Shown: piece after piece, positions 1-7,437 of the stretch
Position numbering within the stretch: the stretch's first letter is position 1
Layout of the letters: each line of letters starts with the position of its first letter
NCBI GenBank assembly: GCA_022446885.1
Contig: JAKVBU010000010.1
Coordinates: forward strand, 37,352 to 101,351
Direction: 5' to 3'
Length of the DNA stretch: 64,000 bases
DNA from: Phycisphaerales bacterium
GTDB lineage: Bacteria > Planctomycetota > Phycisphaerae > Phycisphaerales > SM1A02
Position numbers and translations under genes: made by a program
The notes under the pieces: model-generated
The model's database searches: none
The model's input: the letters and a program-made list of their open reading frames with translations, nothing else
What the model was told of the DNA's origin: nothing

Positions 1-32
1 TTGAGCAGGGGCCAGCGGACGACTGAGCCCGG

Positions 33-779
33 TCAGGGCACTCGTACGATCAGCAGATCGACATGGGGCGCTCGTTGTCTGGCCGACTCGGCTTGCGCCC
101 GGCTGTCAAAGGCGCCTACATGTACAAGCCAAAGGTCTCGCCCGTTTCGCGTTGTACGGTGCAGCCGGGCATCGCCGAGGGCGTGACCACGCGATTGTCT
201 CTCGACGCTGCGGCGGTGCGAGTCGGCGCCATTCCTGCTGCGAAACGCGCCCGCCTGAAGCGTCCAGCCCCCGCTGGTGGGCGCCGCATCAGATCCACTC
301 AGTCGGTGCTGCCACGACTCCATGCCCGGCACGTCACCCGCCGCGCGCAGGGCTGAAATGGCCGCCTGAGCTGCATTGCGCTGTTGGGCGGCATCGAGGC
401 CCGGCCAAGCCGCTTCATAGTGCCGCAGCGCCCCACGCCAGTCGCCCTCTCGCCGATCCAGTTCGCCCAACATTGCCTCAGCCCTGGCACGCAGGGAGGG
501 GTCTGTCGACGCTGCGACCTTGCCCAGCCACCTTCGGGCCGCCGGGTGCTGGGCATCTTGATGCATCGCCGACAGCCCTGCGACCCATGCTGCTTCGTCA
601 GCTTCTCGGCCGCGGGATGCATCCGCTACCGCGCCGGCCATCTGTTGAGCGGTGGCGTACAGGCCACGGTCGTAGCGGTGAATTGCCTCATCCAGCGTCG
701 GCCCTTGGGGGGCGCAACCTCCCATGAGAAGCAGGGCCGACAAGAGGTGCAAGCAGACGAGAGTGGGGCGCTCAAGCAT
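33..779 (-). CDS. SPOR-domain lipoprotein
   Basis: A 248-residue envelope protein. The start at 779 was chosen over the longer frame because it gives a lipoprotein signal directly: a hydrophobic stretch then LLMGGC, with Cys22 as the lipidation site. Residues about 30-165 are helical and TPR-like (repeated Ala/Leu-rich helices, e.g. ALRHYEAAWPGL). Residues about 170-248 form a SPOR domain (WTLQAGAF ... LWLVHVGAF), a fold known to bind denuded peptidoglycan at division sites. The role in cell-wall or septal biology is inferred from that domain. It is divergent from the acyl-CoA ligase at 814, with 34 bases between the two starts. A TACTGT box lies 10 bases upstream of the ATG. Confidence 0.82.
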   Translation of the reverse strand: MLERPTLVCLHLLSALLLMGGCAPQGPTLDEAIHRYDRGLYATAQQMAGAVADASRGREADEAAWVAGLSAMHQDAQHPAARRWLGKVAASTDPSLRARAEAMLGELDRREGDWRGALRHYEAAWPGLDAAQQRNAAQAAISALRAAGDVPGMESWQHRLSGSDAAPTSGGWTLQAGAFRSRNGADSHRRSVERQSRGHALGDARLHRTTRNGRDLWLVHVGAFDSRAQAESARQRAPHVDLLIVRVP

Positions 780-789
780 CACGAGGAGC

Positions 790-795
790 ACAGTA
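790..795 (-). promoter_or_regulatory. -10 box of the SPOR lipoprotein gene
   Basis: TACTGT on the minus strand, ending 10 bases before the ATG at 779, so a very short leader is expected. It overlaps by two bases the opposite-facing TACACT box. No clear -35 box is visible. Confidence 0.45.
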
Positions 796-799
796 CACT
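794..799 (+). promoter_or_regulatory. -10 box of the acyl-CoA ligase/mqnD operon
   Basis: TACACT, 14 bases before the ATG at 814. A start site about 7 bases downstream would leave a leader of about 8 bases. It overlaps the divergent TACTGT box. Confidence 0.45.
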
Positions 800-813
800 G
801 CCTCTGCTCGCCC

Positions 814-2313
814 ATGCGTCTCGTGCGAACCATCATGCGGAACTGGATCCGCCACCCGTTTCAGGTGTCAGTCATCGACGATCGGAAACGCTGGCGGGGC
901 ATTGCGCTCTGGGTGGCGACCAGACACATCGCACGGGTCATTCGTGAGCACAGCGATCAACCGCGAATAGGCGTCATGCTGCCCACCTCGGGTGCGACCA
1001 TGGCCACGTGCGCCGCAGGTTGGATGCTGGGCCGAACCGTAGTCCCACTCAACTATCTGCTGGCCCGAGAGGAACTCGAGTACGTCATTGAGCACGCCGG
1101 TCTGGATGCGGTCGTTACCGCAGGCCCCATGTTGGAGCGATTCGGCGAGATGCCCGAAGGGGTTCAGGCGATCAAACTCGAGGAACAAAAGTTCAAGGGC
1201 CTTCCGCCCATGATGCCCATCGCCAAGTGTGATGACGATCACGTGGCCGTGATCCTCTACACATCTGGAACGTCGGGCCGCCCCAAGGGCGTCATGCTGA
1301 CAACGGCCAACCTCATGGCCAACGTGCAGCAGGTGTGTGACTGGGTCGAATTCACCCGCCGAGACTGCTTCGTGAGCGCTCTGCCGCAATTCCACAGTTT
1401 CGGCTTCACCGTGATGACCGTGCTTCCGGCCATGATCGGGTGCCGGGCGGTGTATTCGGCGAGGTTCAACGCGCCTCGGATTCTCGAACTGATGCGTACT
1501 CATCGACCGACCGCATTCATGGCGATTCCATCCATGTACGCGGCCCTGCTGCATGCCAAGAGCGCCACGCCTGATCACTTTTCATCGCTGCGGTTCATGG
1601 TCAGTGGCGGCGAGCCGCTTCCAGACGCGGTGTACGAGGGCTACAAGGCGCGTCTGGGCGTGACGCTGTGCGAGGGCTTCGGGCTCACCGAGACATCTCC
1701 CGTCACGCACTGGTGTCGGCCGCATGAAGAACGCCGCGGCAGCATCGGCAAACCACTGGGCGGTGTGGAACAGCGGATCGTGGACGAACAGGGCAATGAT
1801 CTGCCCGCCGGAACAGACGGGGAACTGTTACTGCGAGGCCCCAACATCATGGCCGGGTACTACCGCGACGAAGAGGCCACCGCGGCGGCATTGAGTGAAG
1901 CGGGTTGGTTCCGTACAGGTGACATGGCTCGTCAGGATGAGGAGGGGTACACATCGATCACTGGTCGCATCAAGGAGATGCTGATCATCGGTGGAGAGAA
2001 CGTGTTCCCTCGGGAGATCGAAGAAGTGCTGGTGCGCCACCCATCGGTGGCGATGGCCGCGGTCATCGGTGTGCCCGATCCGTCTCGGGGCGAGGTGGCG
2101 CTTGGATTCGTGGAATGTGTGCCGGGCGAGACAGTGGAGCCCTCGGCCCTGCGAACCTTCTGCCGCGATGCGTTGGCCGGATACAAAGTGCCTCGCGAGA
2201 TCCGAGTACTTGAGGAGCTCCCCAAGGGGGCCACGGGAAAGGTGCTGAGGCGGGCCCTCAGTGCTGACACAGGTAGTGCCGACCCAGAAATGGTGCAGGA
2301 GCAGGCCAAGTGA
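814..2313 (+). CDS. AMP-forming acyl-CoA ligase (FadD/ANL superfamily)
   Basis: A 499-residue adenylate-forming enzyme, expected to activate a carboxylic acid as acyl-AMP and transfer it to CoA. Visible motifs: the phosphate loop YTSGTSGRPKG (from about residue 149), GFGLTETSP (about 288), the hinge region GWFRTGDMARQDEEG, and the C-terminal catalytic lysine in PKGATGKVLRR (Lys476). All catalytic motifs look intact. The start at 814 was chosen because upstream codons overlap the divergent gene and its promoter. The gene leads an operon with mqnD (13-base gap) and an ACT protein. MenE is unlikely, because the neighbouring mqnD points to the futalosine route, which does not need an o-succinylbenzoate ligase. 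The substrate is probably a fatty acid, but it is not resolved. Confidence 0.88.
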   Translation: MRLVRTIMRNWIRHPFQVSVIDDRKRWRGIALWVATRHIARVIREHSDQPRIGVMLPTSGATMATCAAGWMLGRTVVPLNYLLAREELEYVIEHAGLDAVVTAGPMLERFGEMPEGVQAIKLEEQKFKGLPPMMPIAKCDDDHVAVILYTSGTSGRPKGVMLTTANLMANVQQVCDWVEFTRRDCFVSALPQFHSFGFTVMTVLPAMIGCRAVYSARFNAPRILELMRTHRPTAFMAIPSMYAALLHAKSATPDHFSSLRFMVSGGEPLPDAVYEGYKARLGVTLCEGFGLTETSPVTHWCRPHEERRGSIGKPLGGVEQRIVDEQGNDLPAGTDGELLLRGPNIMAGYYRDEEATAAALSEAGWFRTGDMARQDEEGYTSITGRIKEMLIIGGENVFPREIEEVLVRHPSVAMAAVIGVPDPSRGEVALGFVECVPGETVEPSALRTFCRDALAGYKVPREIRVLEELPKGATGKVLRRALSADTGSADPEMVQEQAK

Positions 2314-2326
2314 GCGCCCAGTTCTG

Positions 2327-3238
2327 ATGTCCGATTCGATCCATCTCGTGCTGGCGCACAGCCCCGACCCAGATGACGCCTTCATGTGGTGGCCGCTGGT
2401 CGGACTGGAAGGCGCAGGCCCTTGTATCGACACCGGGCCATTTACCTTCACGCTGGTCACCGACGACATCGAGTCGCTCAATCAGGCTGCGTCGAAAGGG
2501 ATGCACGACATCACGGCGATCAGCATGGCCCACTATCCAGCAGTCAGCGACACCTATGTACTGACAGCCTGCGGCGCCAGCGTTGGCGACGGGTACGGCC
2601 CCAAATTGGTCGCAGCCAACGCCATTGATGCCCCATCGCTCGCATCGCAACCGAGGCGAATCGCAGTGCCGGGGCTGCACACGACGGCGCTGGCCACCGC
2701 CAAGCTTTTGCTTGGTGACAAGCATGCGTGGCCTGTGCTGCCCTTTGAGATGATTCCAGAGGCCGTTGCCCAAGGCCAAGTTGATGCAGGTGTCGTAATC
2801 CATGAGGGGCAGCTCACATTTGAGTCGATGGGCCTTCACCTGATTGAGGATCTTGGGGCCTGGTGGATGCGCACCACCGGACTAGCCTTGCCGTTGGGGG
2901 GCAATGTGGTCAAGCGAGATATTGAACAGAGGGCGGGGGCTGGTTCGCTCGATCGTCTGGCGAGTATTTTGCGCACCAGTGTTGAGCACGCCATGGCCCA
3001 CCGCGAGACTTCGCTGGAATTCGCCATGAGATTCGGTCGGGGCATCGATGAGAAAACAACAGACACATTCGTCGAGATGTATGTGAATCGCTGGACGCTC
3101 GACTTTGGCCCAACTGGTCATGAAGCCTTGCGTCGCTTTCTGGAAGCCGTGCACCGGTCTGGTGGGCGTGATCCGGGGCCGATCGACATCGTCGGCTCTG
3201 TAACGTGTGATGCTGGCGACGCGAAGGAGCCCGTGTGA
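2327..3238 (+). CDS. mqnD: 1,4-dihydroxy-6-naphthoate synthase (menaquinone, futalosine pathway)
   Basis: A 303-residue protein of the periplasmic-binding-like fold MqnA/MqnD family. MqnD converts cyclic dehypoxanthine futalosine to 1,4-dihydroxy-6-naphthoate. The diagnostic N-terminal motif HSPDPDDAFMWWPL is present, as are HTTALATAKLLL and the region GVVIHEGQLTFE followed by LEDLGAWW-type and LPLGGNVVKR-type sequence, all typical of MqnD rather than MqnA. The start at 2327 (MSDSIHLVLAHSPD) puts the motif at the usual distance. No other mqn gene is in this window. The menaquinone would serve respiratory complexes such as the sdhCAB enzyme at the right of the window. The stop overlaps the start of the ACT gene by one base. 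Confidence 0.9.
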   Translation: MSDSIHLVLAHSPDPDDAFMWWPLVGLEGAGPCIDTGPFTFTLVTDDIESLNQAASKGMHDITAISMAHYPAVSDTYVLTACGASVGDGYGPKLVAANAIDAPSLASQPRRIAVPGLHTTALATAKLLLGDKHAWPVLPFEMIPEAVAQGQVDAGVVIHEGQLTFESMGLHLIEDLGAWWMRTTGLALPLGGNVVKRDIEQRAGAGSLDRLASILRTSVEHAMAHRETSLEFAMRFGRGIDEKTTDTFVEMYVNRWTLDFGPTGHEALRRFLEAVHRSGGRDPGPIDIVGSVTCDAGDAKEPV

Positions 3239-3714
3239 TGAGTCAGTTGCCTCCGGAAACCGCGATGGGCTCGAGTTTCTCCGTTCCGCTGGTGCGGCAG
3301 TTCAGCGTCTTCCTGGAGAATCGAGTCGGTCGCCTTGTCGATGTGCTCCGCTCATTTGATGACGCCATCGATGTGCAGGTGCATGGGCTGGCCGTACTGG
3401 AGGCATCCGACTTCGCCGTGGTCCGCTTCATCCCGGACAACGCTGATGCCACTCGCATCCTGCTGCGTGAGCGAGGCAGCGCCTTTTCTGAGATGGACCT
3501 CATCGTGTGTGAATTGGCACCCGACCGAGGCCTGTCGCGCTTGTGTCAATTCCTGTTGGGTGCTGAGTTGAACATCCAGTTCATGTACCCGCTGATGGGC
3601 GACAACGACGACTACGGTCCCCGCATGGCGATCTGCTGCGACGACAACGTGTTCGCGGGGGGGATTCTGCTGCGGAAGGGATTCCGCCTCATGGGCGCCG
3701 ACGAACTGCGTTGA
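3238..3714 (+). CDS. Tandem ACT-domain protein
   Basis: A 158-residue small cytoplasmic protein made of two ACT-like halves. The first begins QFSVFLENRVGRLVDVL, the typical ACT entry into strand-helix with a ligand-site Asn-Arg-x-Gly. The second has the pattern LSRLCQFLLGAELNIQ followed by YPLMG. ACT domains bind amino acids and act as regulatory sensors, and stand-alone tandem ACT proteins occur in many bacteria with unknown partners. The ATG overlaps the mqnD stop (TGATG). A GTG one codon upstream is an alternative start. Its place behind an acyl-CoA ligase and mqnD suggests co-regulation, but no ligand can be named. Confidence 0.8.
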   Translation: MSQLPPETAMGSSFSVPLVRQFSVFLENRVGRLVDVLRSFDDAIDVQVHGLAVLEASDFAVVRFIPDNADATRILLRERGSAFSEMDLIVCELAPDRGLSRLCQFLLGAELNIQFMYPLMGDNDDYGPRMAICCDDNVFAGGILLRKGFRLMGADELR

Positions 3715-3741
3715 GGCTTGGGGCTACAGCGCAGGCAGGCC

Positions 3742-5166
3742 TCATGGAAGCACCGATCGCAGTTCAGCAAGCGACCCATCTTGTGTCAGCACCATTGCGG
3801 GGGGCAGATCACTGCCTTGGCGCACGATCCGAATCGACTCAAGCGTTTCGGTGCCGTCCATGTCTCGAATCACGTCGAGCCCACTGATGACCCGGCCAAA
3901 ACTGCATCGCACGCCTCGCAAATGCGGCGCCGGAAAGTGCAGAATGTAGAAGTGACCCTTGGCGGAGTCTTCTCGGGCTGGATCCCGAAGGAGGCACAGT
4001 GACCCGGAGAAGTGGTCTCGGTCAGTGTCCGGGTCAAACTCACTTGGGAGTGTCCAGTTTGATTGGGCACCGACACGATCCGATGGACCGAAGATCGACC
4101 GAAAGCCCGAGTGCACGTTGGCGACCTTGCGGCCATCATGGAAACCACGCTGCGCCAACTCCAGAAATGCAGCGACGGAGTTGGGCGCCTGCTCGGGGAA
4201 GAGCTCGCACCAGACTTCCTGCCCGTCTATGACCAGCACGATGAGTGGGTTGGCTTCTTGGGTCGCATGGGCCAGTCGGCGGGCTTGTTCCCCAGGCCAG
4301 TGATGGTCGAGCTGTTTCCGGAGCGGACGCAGATACAGCAGGCGACGGTGCAGGCCCGGGCGGGAGTCCACGATCGAGGCGGGGTCGATCGCGTGCATCT
4401 CTTCTGAGGCATCGCTGAAATCGTGCTCGCCGTAGCAGGTGTCGGAGTACAGATAACGCCTGTCGGGGTTGTTTCGAAACGCGGTTGGGAGTCGCTCCAT
4501 GAGTTGTCGGGCGCGGCCAAACTGATTGGCGCGGCGAGCGATCTGGGCCTGGAGAAGGATGACGTGTGGGTCTTGTGGGCCTTTGGCAACCAGCGACCTC
4601 AAATGCCTTTCGCGTCGCTGAGGATCGCCGCTGCCCATCGCCTGCAGCATGGCCGCGGGCCCTTGAAGTGAGTCATCAGACTGTTCAAGCAGCGCTTCAA
4701 ACCGAGGATCGATGCCACTGGGTGCATGCTCGGCAAGTGCATTGAGTCGGTTCACATGCAGGACCACATCGCCGGGTCGTTCTTCAAGGCAGGCGTCAAG
4801 CACAGCAATGCCGCGGGCTGGATCGCGCTGCAGCCAGGCCGATGCCCACGACACAGCAACGCCGGTTTGTTCCGGGTCTGCTGCCCAGCCAGCGGCAAAG
4901 GCCTGATCTGCTGCCTCGTGCGCCCCCGCATCCCAGTGCAAGCGGCCCAGCGCCGCCCAGGCACTTGCGTGGTGTGGATTGTCAGACAGGAATCGCTCAT
5001 GGGCCGCAATGAGATTGGTCAGCAGGGAGGCGATCTGGTCATCGGTGACTTCAGGTCGAGTGGCTATCTGCTGGGCCTTGCGAGTCATCTGTTGCAGCCG
5101 GGACCACTCCTGATCAGTGGCATGCAGGGCGGTCAAGGCGAGGGCGAGCGAGAGGAGCAGGTGCAT
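3742..5166 (-). CDS. TPR-cyclophilin: secreted peptidyl-prolyl isomerase-like protein
   Basis: A 474-residue protein with a signal peptide (MHLLLSLALALTALHA), helical TPR-like repeats over residues about 20-290, and a C-terminal cyclophilin-type domain at about 306-450 (PNSVAAFLELAQRGFHDG, HFYILHFPAPHLRGV, FGRVISGLDVI). Cyclophilins catalyse cis-trans isomerisation of proline peptide bonds. The active-site Arg/Phe region is diverged (the usual FHRVI appears as ANVHSGFRSI), so activity is uncertain. The start at 5166 overlaps the stop of the upstream pterin-synthase-like gene (TGATG), so the two are translationally coupled. An extracytoplasmic folding or scaffold role is inferred. Confidence 0.75.
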   Translation of the reverse strand: MHLLLSLALALTALHATDQEWSRLQQMTRKAQQIATRPEVTDDQIASLLTNLIAAHERFLSDNPHHASAWAALGRLHWDAGAHEAADQAFAAGWAADPEQTGVAVSWASAWLQRDPARGIAVLDACLEERPGDVVLHVNRLNALAEHAPSGIDPRFEALLEQSDDSLQGPAAMLQAMGSGDPQRRERHLRSLVAKGPQDPHVILLQAQIARRANQFGRARQLMERLPTAFRNNPDRRYLYSDTCYGEHDFSDASEEMHAIDPASIVDSRPGLHRRLLYLRPLRKQLDHHWPGEQARRLAHATQEANPLIVLVIDGQEVWCELFPEQAPNSVAAFLELAQRGFHDGRKVANVHSGFRSIFGPSDRVGAQSNWTLPSEFDPDTDRDHFSGSLCLLRDPAREDSAKGHFYILHFPAPHLRGVRCSFGRVISGLDVIRDMDGTETLESIRIVRQGSDLPPAMVLTQDGSLAELRSVLP

Positions 5167-6002
5167 CAGGTGGACTTCTCGCAGGGGTAGGCAGCCCAGG
5201 TCTTTTCCGTCTCCCAAACCCGTACCTGCTGAAGTTCGCCGCCAGCAGAAGCGATTGGGCCCTGCAGCAGGTCATGACACACGATCGTGATGTTCTCAAC
5301 GGTGGACATGCGATGGGCAAACTCTGCGCAGTCCACATTGAGATTCCGATGGTCGAATCGGTTGATGATCGTCATGTCAACAATAGAGTCCATGATGTGA
5401 CGATTGAACGGGCCGTCAATGAGCGCCACGACATCAATCTCGATCCAGTAGTTGTGCCCGTGACCACTTGGGCGACAACACTTGCCGAAGGTTGACTCGT
5501 TGGTTGCATCATCCAACTCAGGATTGTGGAGTCTGTGTGATGCGGCAAACTGCCAGCGATGGGAGAGCAGTACGTGTTGCATGGTCTTGGTGTGCATCTT
5601 TACACTGCACCGGGGATTCAGTTTCAGTTCAATGGACTCGATGCATGGCGCATCGGATGGTAGATCGTTGAGAAAGTCCGCAAGTACGGCCTGTGCATTC
5701 ATGCCGTGGGGGGCCAGCGCTGCCGCCAGCCGTGGGGCAAGGTGCGCACGCACGAGTGTGTCGAGCCGGTAGATGTTCTCGACCATGCCGGTCGAAGACT
5801 GTGGTTCACCTCGGCACTCGACGGTGGCTTCGAAATAGGCCCCCAAGCCTTCGCAGGCGGGATTGGCTGAGTAGCCATTGGTGCTGGCAACAGGTACGCC
5901 GCCAGGGGCGACTTCAAAGCGGGTCGTTCTTTTGAGCGCGCAAGTTGCTGCCATGTCCGAAGATGGGGCTCCATGTCGGGTTGCAGGGGCATCCGGGCAC
6001 AT
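5166..6002 (-). CDS. Fused 6-pyruvoyl tetrahydropterin synthase / QueD-like protein
   Basis: A 278-residue protein with two PTPS-like halves. The C-terminal half is canonical: FAASHRLHNPELDD, then C-x-PSGHGHNYWIEI supplies the zinc-binding histidines and catalytic cysteine region, and VVDMTIINRFDHRNLN-type sequence supplies the expected Asp-His. The N-terminal half is shorter and lacks the zinc histidines. QueD makes 6-carboxy-tetrahydropterin for queuosine, and related enzymes make pterins. The product here is unresolved. Start 6002 is supported by TAGGGT exactly 6 bases upstream, while an internal ATG at 5954 better matches where homology seems to begin. It is co-transcribed with the cyclophilin gene. 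Confidence 0.78.
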   Translation of the reverse strand: MCPDAPATRHGAPSSDMAATCALKRTTRFEVAPGGVPVASTNGYSANPACEGLGAYFEATVECRGEPQSSTGMVENIYRLDTLVRAHLAPRLAAALAPHGMNAQAVLADFLNDLPSDAPCIESIELKLNPRCSVKMHTKTMQHVLLSHRWQFAASHRLHNPELDDATNESTFGKCCRPSGHGHNYWIEIDVVALIDGPFNRHIMDSIVDMTIINRFDHRNLNVDCAEFAHRMSTVENITIVCHDLLQGPIASAGGELQQVRVWETEKTWAAYPCEKST

Positions 6003-6008
6003 GCATGC

Positions 6009-6014
6009 ACCCTA
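6009..6014 (-). promoter_or_regulatory. -10 box, leaderless start of the PTPS-like gene
   Basis: TAGGGT on the minus strand followed by exactly 6 bases and the ATG at 6002, the spacing seen at several other starts here. The box is weaker than most (GGG core). Confidence 0.35.
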
Positions 6015-6047
6015 CGGGCATTGTCGGCGAAATTCCGCCGGGCTGCG

Positions 6048-6075
6048 TTGACAGTCCATCCCTGAGGGGTAGTAT
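6048..6075 (+). promoter_or_regulatory. Sigma70-like promoter of a candidate small RNA
   Basis: TTGACA at 6048-6053, a 16-base spacer, and TAGTAT at 6070-6075. This is one of only two places where I see a perfect -35 box paired with a good -10. It points at the non-coding stretch ending in the terminator at 6124-6166. Confidence 0.6.
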
Positions 6076-6081
6076 TCGCTC

Positions 6082-6166
6082 GTCGCGGGGTCTTTCCCGC
6101 GGACCACTTTCTTTGCCCCCGGAAGGGCTCGGCAGTGAGCTACGCTCCTGCCGGGCCTTGTTTTTA
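6082..6166 (+). ncRNA. Candidate small RNA of about 85 nt
   Basis: A short independent transcription unit is predicted in the gap between the divergent genes at 6002 and 6303. It has a consensus-like promoter, a predicted start near 6082, a first hairpin at about 6085-6100 (GCGGG/CCCGC), and a strong intrinsic terminator. No credible open frame fits. The downstream lipoprotein gene has its own -10 box, so this looks like a free RNA rather than a leader. It does not show the conserved parts of SRP RNA, tmRNA or 6S RNA that I can recognise. The function is unknown, and the boundaries are inferred from promoter and terminator only. Confidence 0.5.
6124..6166 (+). terminator. Intrinsic terminator
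   Basis: A 12-base-pair stem (AGGGCTCGGCAG against CTGCCGGGCCTT, two G-T pairs) continues through a bulged T into a four-pair inner stem around loop TAC, then is followed by GTTTTTA. It works only in the plus direction, because there is no T-run on the other side. Confidence 0.7.
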
Positions 6167-6289
6167 GGACCTTCCCTGTTTGTGGTTCGTGCTTGCCAGT
6201 GCTCTGGTCTGACTTGGCTCCAGATCGCGCAGGTGCATGAAGTCATGCGATCAAGTGCGCTCGCTGGTGGCTCGAGGAAGTGTCTTGGA

Positions 6290-6295
6290 TAGGCT
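6290..6295 (+). promoter_or_regulatory. -10 box, leaderless start of the YdjY-like gene
   Basis: TAGGCT, 7 bases before the ATG at 6303. No clear -35 box. Confidence 0.4.
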
Positions 6296-6302
6296 GCAGT
6301 GC

Positions 6303-6950
6303 ATGGCGATCAGTACACGCATCATGATGTTGTCGGCAATGACACTCTTGGGCGGGTGCGCTGCGTCCGCAACCAACTTCCCGCCAGGCCTGCATGTCTC
6401 ATCGGGTGAAGTGCACGTTGATGGGCGGGTCTCCATGACTGAGGGTTGGCTCGAACAGGTGGCGTGCGTGCAGGGCACTCGCGATCACGAGGTGCTCATC
6501 ACAACGCAGGTGCAGCCATCTCTTGTACATGCGGCGCTGCTGTTGGCAGGCGCACAGAGCGGTGCTCCGGGCGGCTGGACGTGGGCGTCTGATGCCCTGC
6601 ACTTGACGCCGCCAAGCGGAGACGTGATCGATGTCCTTGTGTCGGTGGATGGCAGGAGCGCAGAGCCCGTCAGCGACTGGATCAAGGGTGAAGCGGGGGA
6701 GTCCTTTCCCGATACGCCATGGCTGTTTGCGGGATCAGCGTTCTTGCCTGGTCGCAACGGGGGAGAAACCTATGCGGCGGATCAATCGGGATCGCTTGTT
6801 GGACTGGTGACCTTCGGCGATGAGGTCGTGGCTTGGCGGGAGGTGCTTTCCGATCAGGTCGGTGTACAGCCTCCGCTATGGCAGGCTCACGGAGCTCATA
6901 TGCCTCCGCCGGGCACGCCGGTCACCTTGGTTCTGCGACCTCGTCGTTGA
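6303..6950 (+). CDS. YdjY-domain lipoprotein
   Basis: A 215-residue protein. The start at 6303 gives a lipoprotein signal (hydrophobic run ending LLGGCAAS). The core resembles the YdjY domain of planctomycetes and proteobacteria: a strand pattern VDGRVSM, then ACVQGTRDHEVLI and PSLVHAALLLAGAQSG, which matches the family pattern of a Cys, a Gly-Thr/Lys-x-His-Glu and a His-Ala-Ala-Leu-Leu-x-Ala-Gly. The biochemical role of YdjY is not established. Its last 29 bases overlap the convergent 3' end of ruvC. A -10 box sits 7 bases upstream. Confidence 0.75.
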   Translation: MAISTRIMMLSAMTLLGGCAASATNFPPGLHVSSGEVHVDGRVSMTEGWLEQVACVQGTRDHEVLITTQVQPSLVHAALLLAGAQSGAPGGWTWASDALHLTPPSGDVIDVLVSVDGRSAEPVSDWIKGEAGESFPDTPWLFAGSAFLPGRNGGETYAADQSGSLVGLVTFGDEVVAWREVLSDQVGVQPPLWQAHGAHMPPPGTPVTLVLRPRR

Positions 6951-7416
6951 GTCGCCGCAGCCCGCACAAGGCCAGCGCCAGTGCATCGGCTGCATCTGAG
7001 GGCTCGGGTGGGCTCGCCAATTCGAGTTGTGCTGCCACCGCCTGTTGAACCTGCGTCTTGTCCGCCCGCCCCGACCCGGTGACTGCCTTCTTGACCTCGG
7101 CTGGCGCCAGTTCAATCATCTTGCAGCCTGCGTTTGCGATGGCCAGCAGGATGACCCCACGGGCGTGCCCCATGAGCATTGCTGTGTGCCCGCGGATGCG
7201 ATGGGCGAACACCGACTCCACAATGACCAATTCCGGCCTCAGGTCTGCGATCAGGGTTCGAAGCGGGCCGTCGAGCGCCGCCAGCCGCTGAGGCATGGGC
7301 GCTTTGGAGGGAATGCTCAGCACGCCCGCCTCGATCAGCACATCGCCACCAGGCGTGGCTTCGATGCAGCCGTAGCCTGTTCGCTGCAGGCCGGGATCTA
7401 TGCCGAGCACTCGCAC
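6922..7416 (-). CDS. ruvC: Holliday junction resolvase RuvC
   Basis: A 164-residue endonuclease of the RNase H fold that cuts Holliday junctions during recombinational repair. Acidic catalytic residues are visible: Asp7 in MRVLGIDPGLQRTG, the Glu in LVIVESVF, and the Asp pair in PSDAADALALA. The signature HTAMLMGHARGVILL is present and the length matches the family. It starts with GTG, with TATCAT 8 bases upstream. It is alone: ruvA and ruvB are not adjacent. It is convergent with and overlaps the YdjY gene. Confidence 0.95.
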   Translation of the reverse strand: MRVLGIDPGLQRTGYGCIEATPGGDVLIEAGVLSIPSKAPMPQRLAALDGPLRTLIADLRPELVIVESVFAHRIRGHTAMLMGHARGVILLAIANAGCKMIELAPAEVKKAVTGSGRADKTQVQQAVAAQLELASPPEPSDAADALALALCGLRRLNDEVAEPR

Positions 7417-7424
7417 AGGGCGCG

Positions 7425-7430
7425 ATGATA
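7425..7430 (-). promoter_or_regulatory. -10 box, near-leaderless start of ruvC
   Basis: TATCAT on the minus strand, 8 bases before the GTG at 7416, in the 21-base gap after the ABC gene's stop. Confidence 0.5.
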
Positions 7431-7437
7431 CGTCCGC

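Noticed and set aside
724..813. N-terminal extension of the acyl-CoA ligase
   Set aside because: It overlaps the divergent gene and its promoter, and the residues do not resemble a ligase start.
6082..6166. Signal recognition particle RNA
   Set aside because: It has CCGGAAGG, but the 5' GUCAGG-type strand and the AGCAGCC partner that define domain IV are missing.
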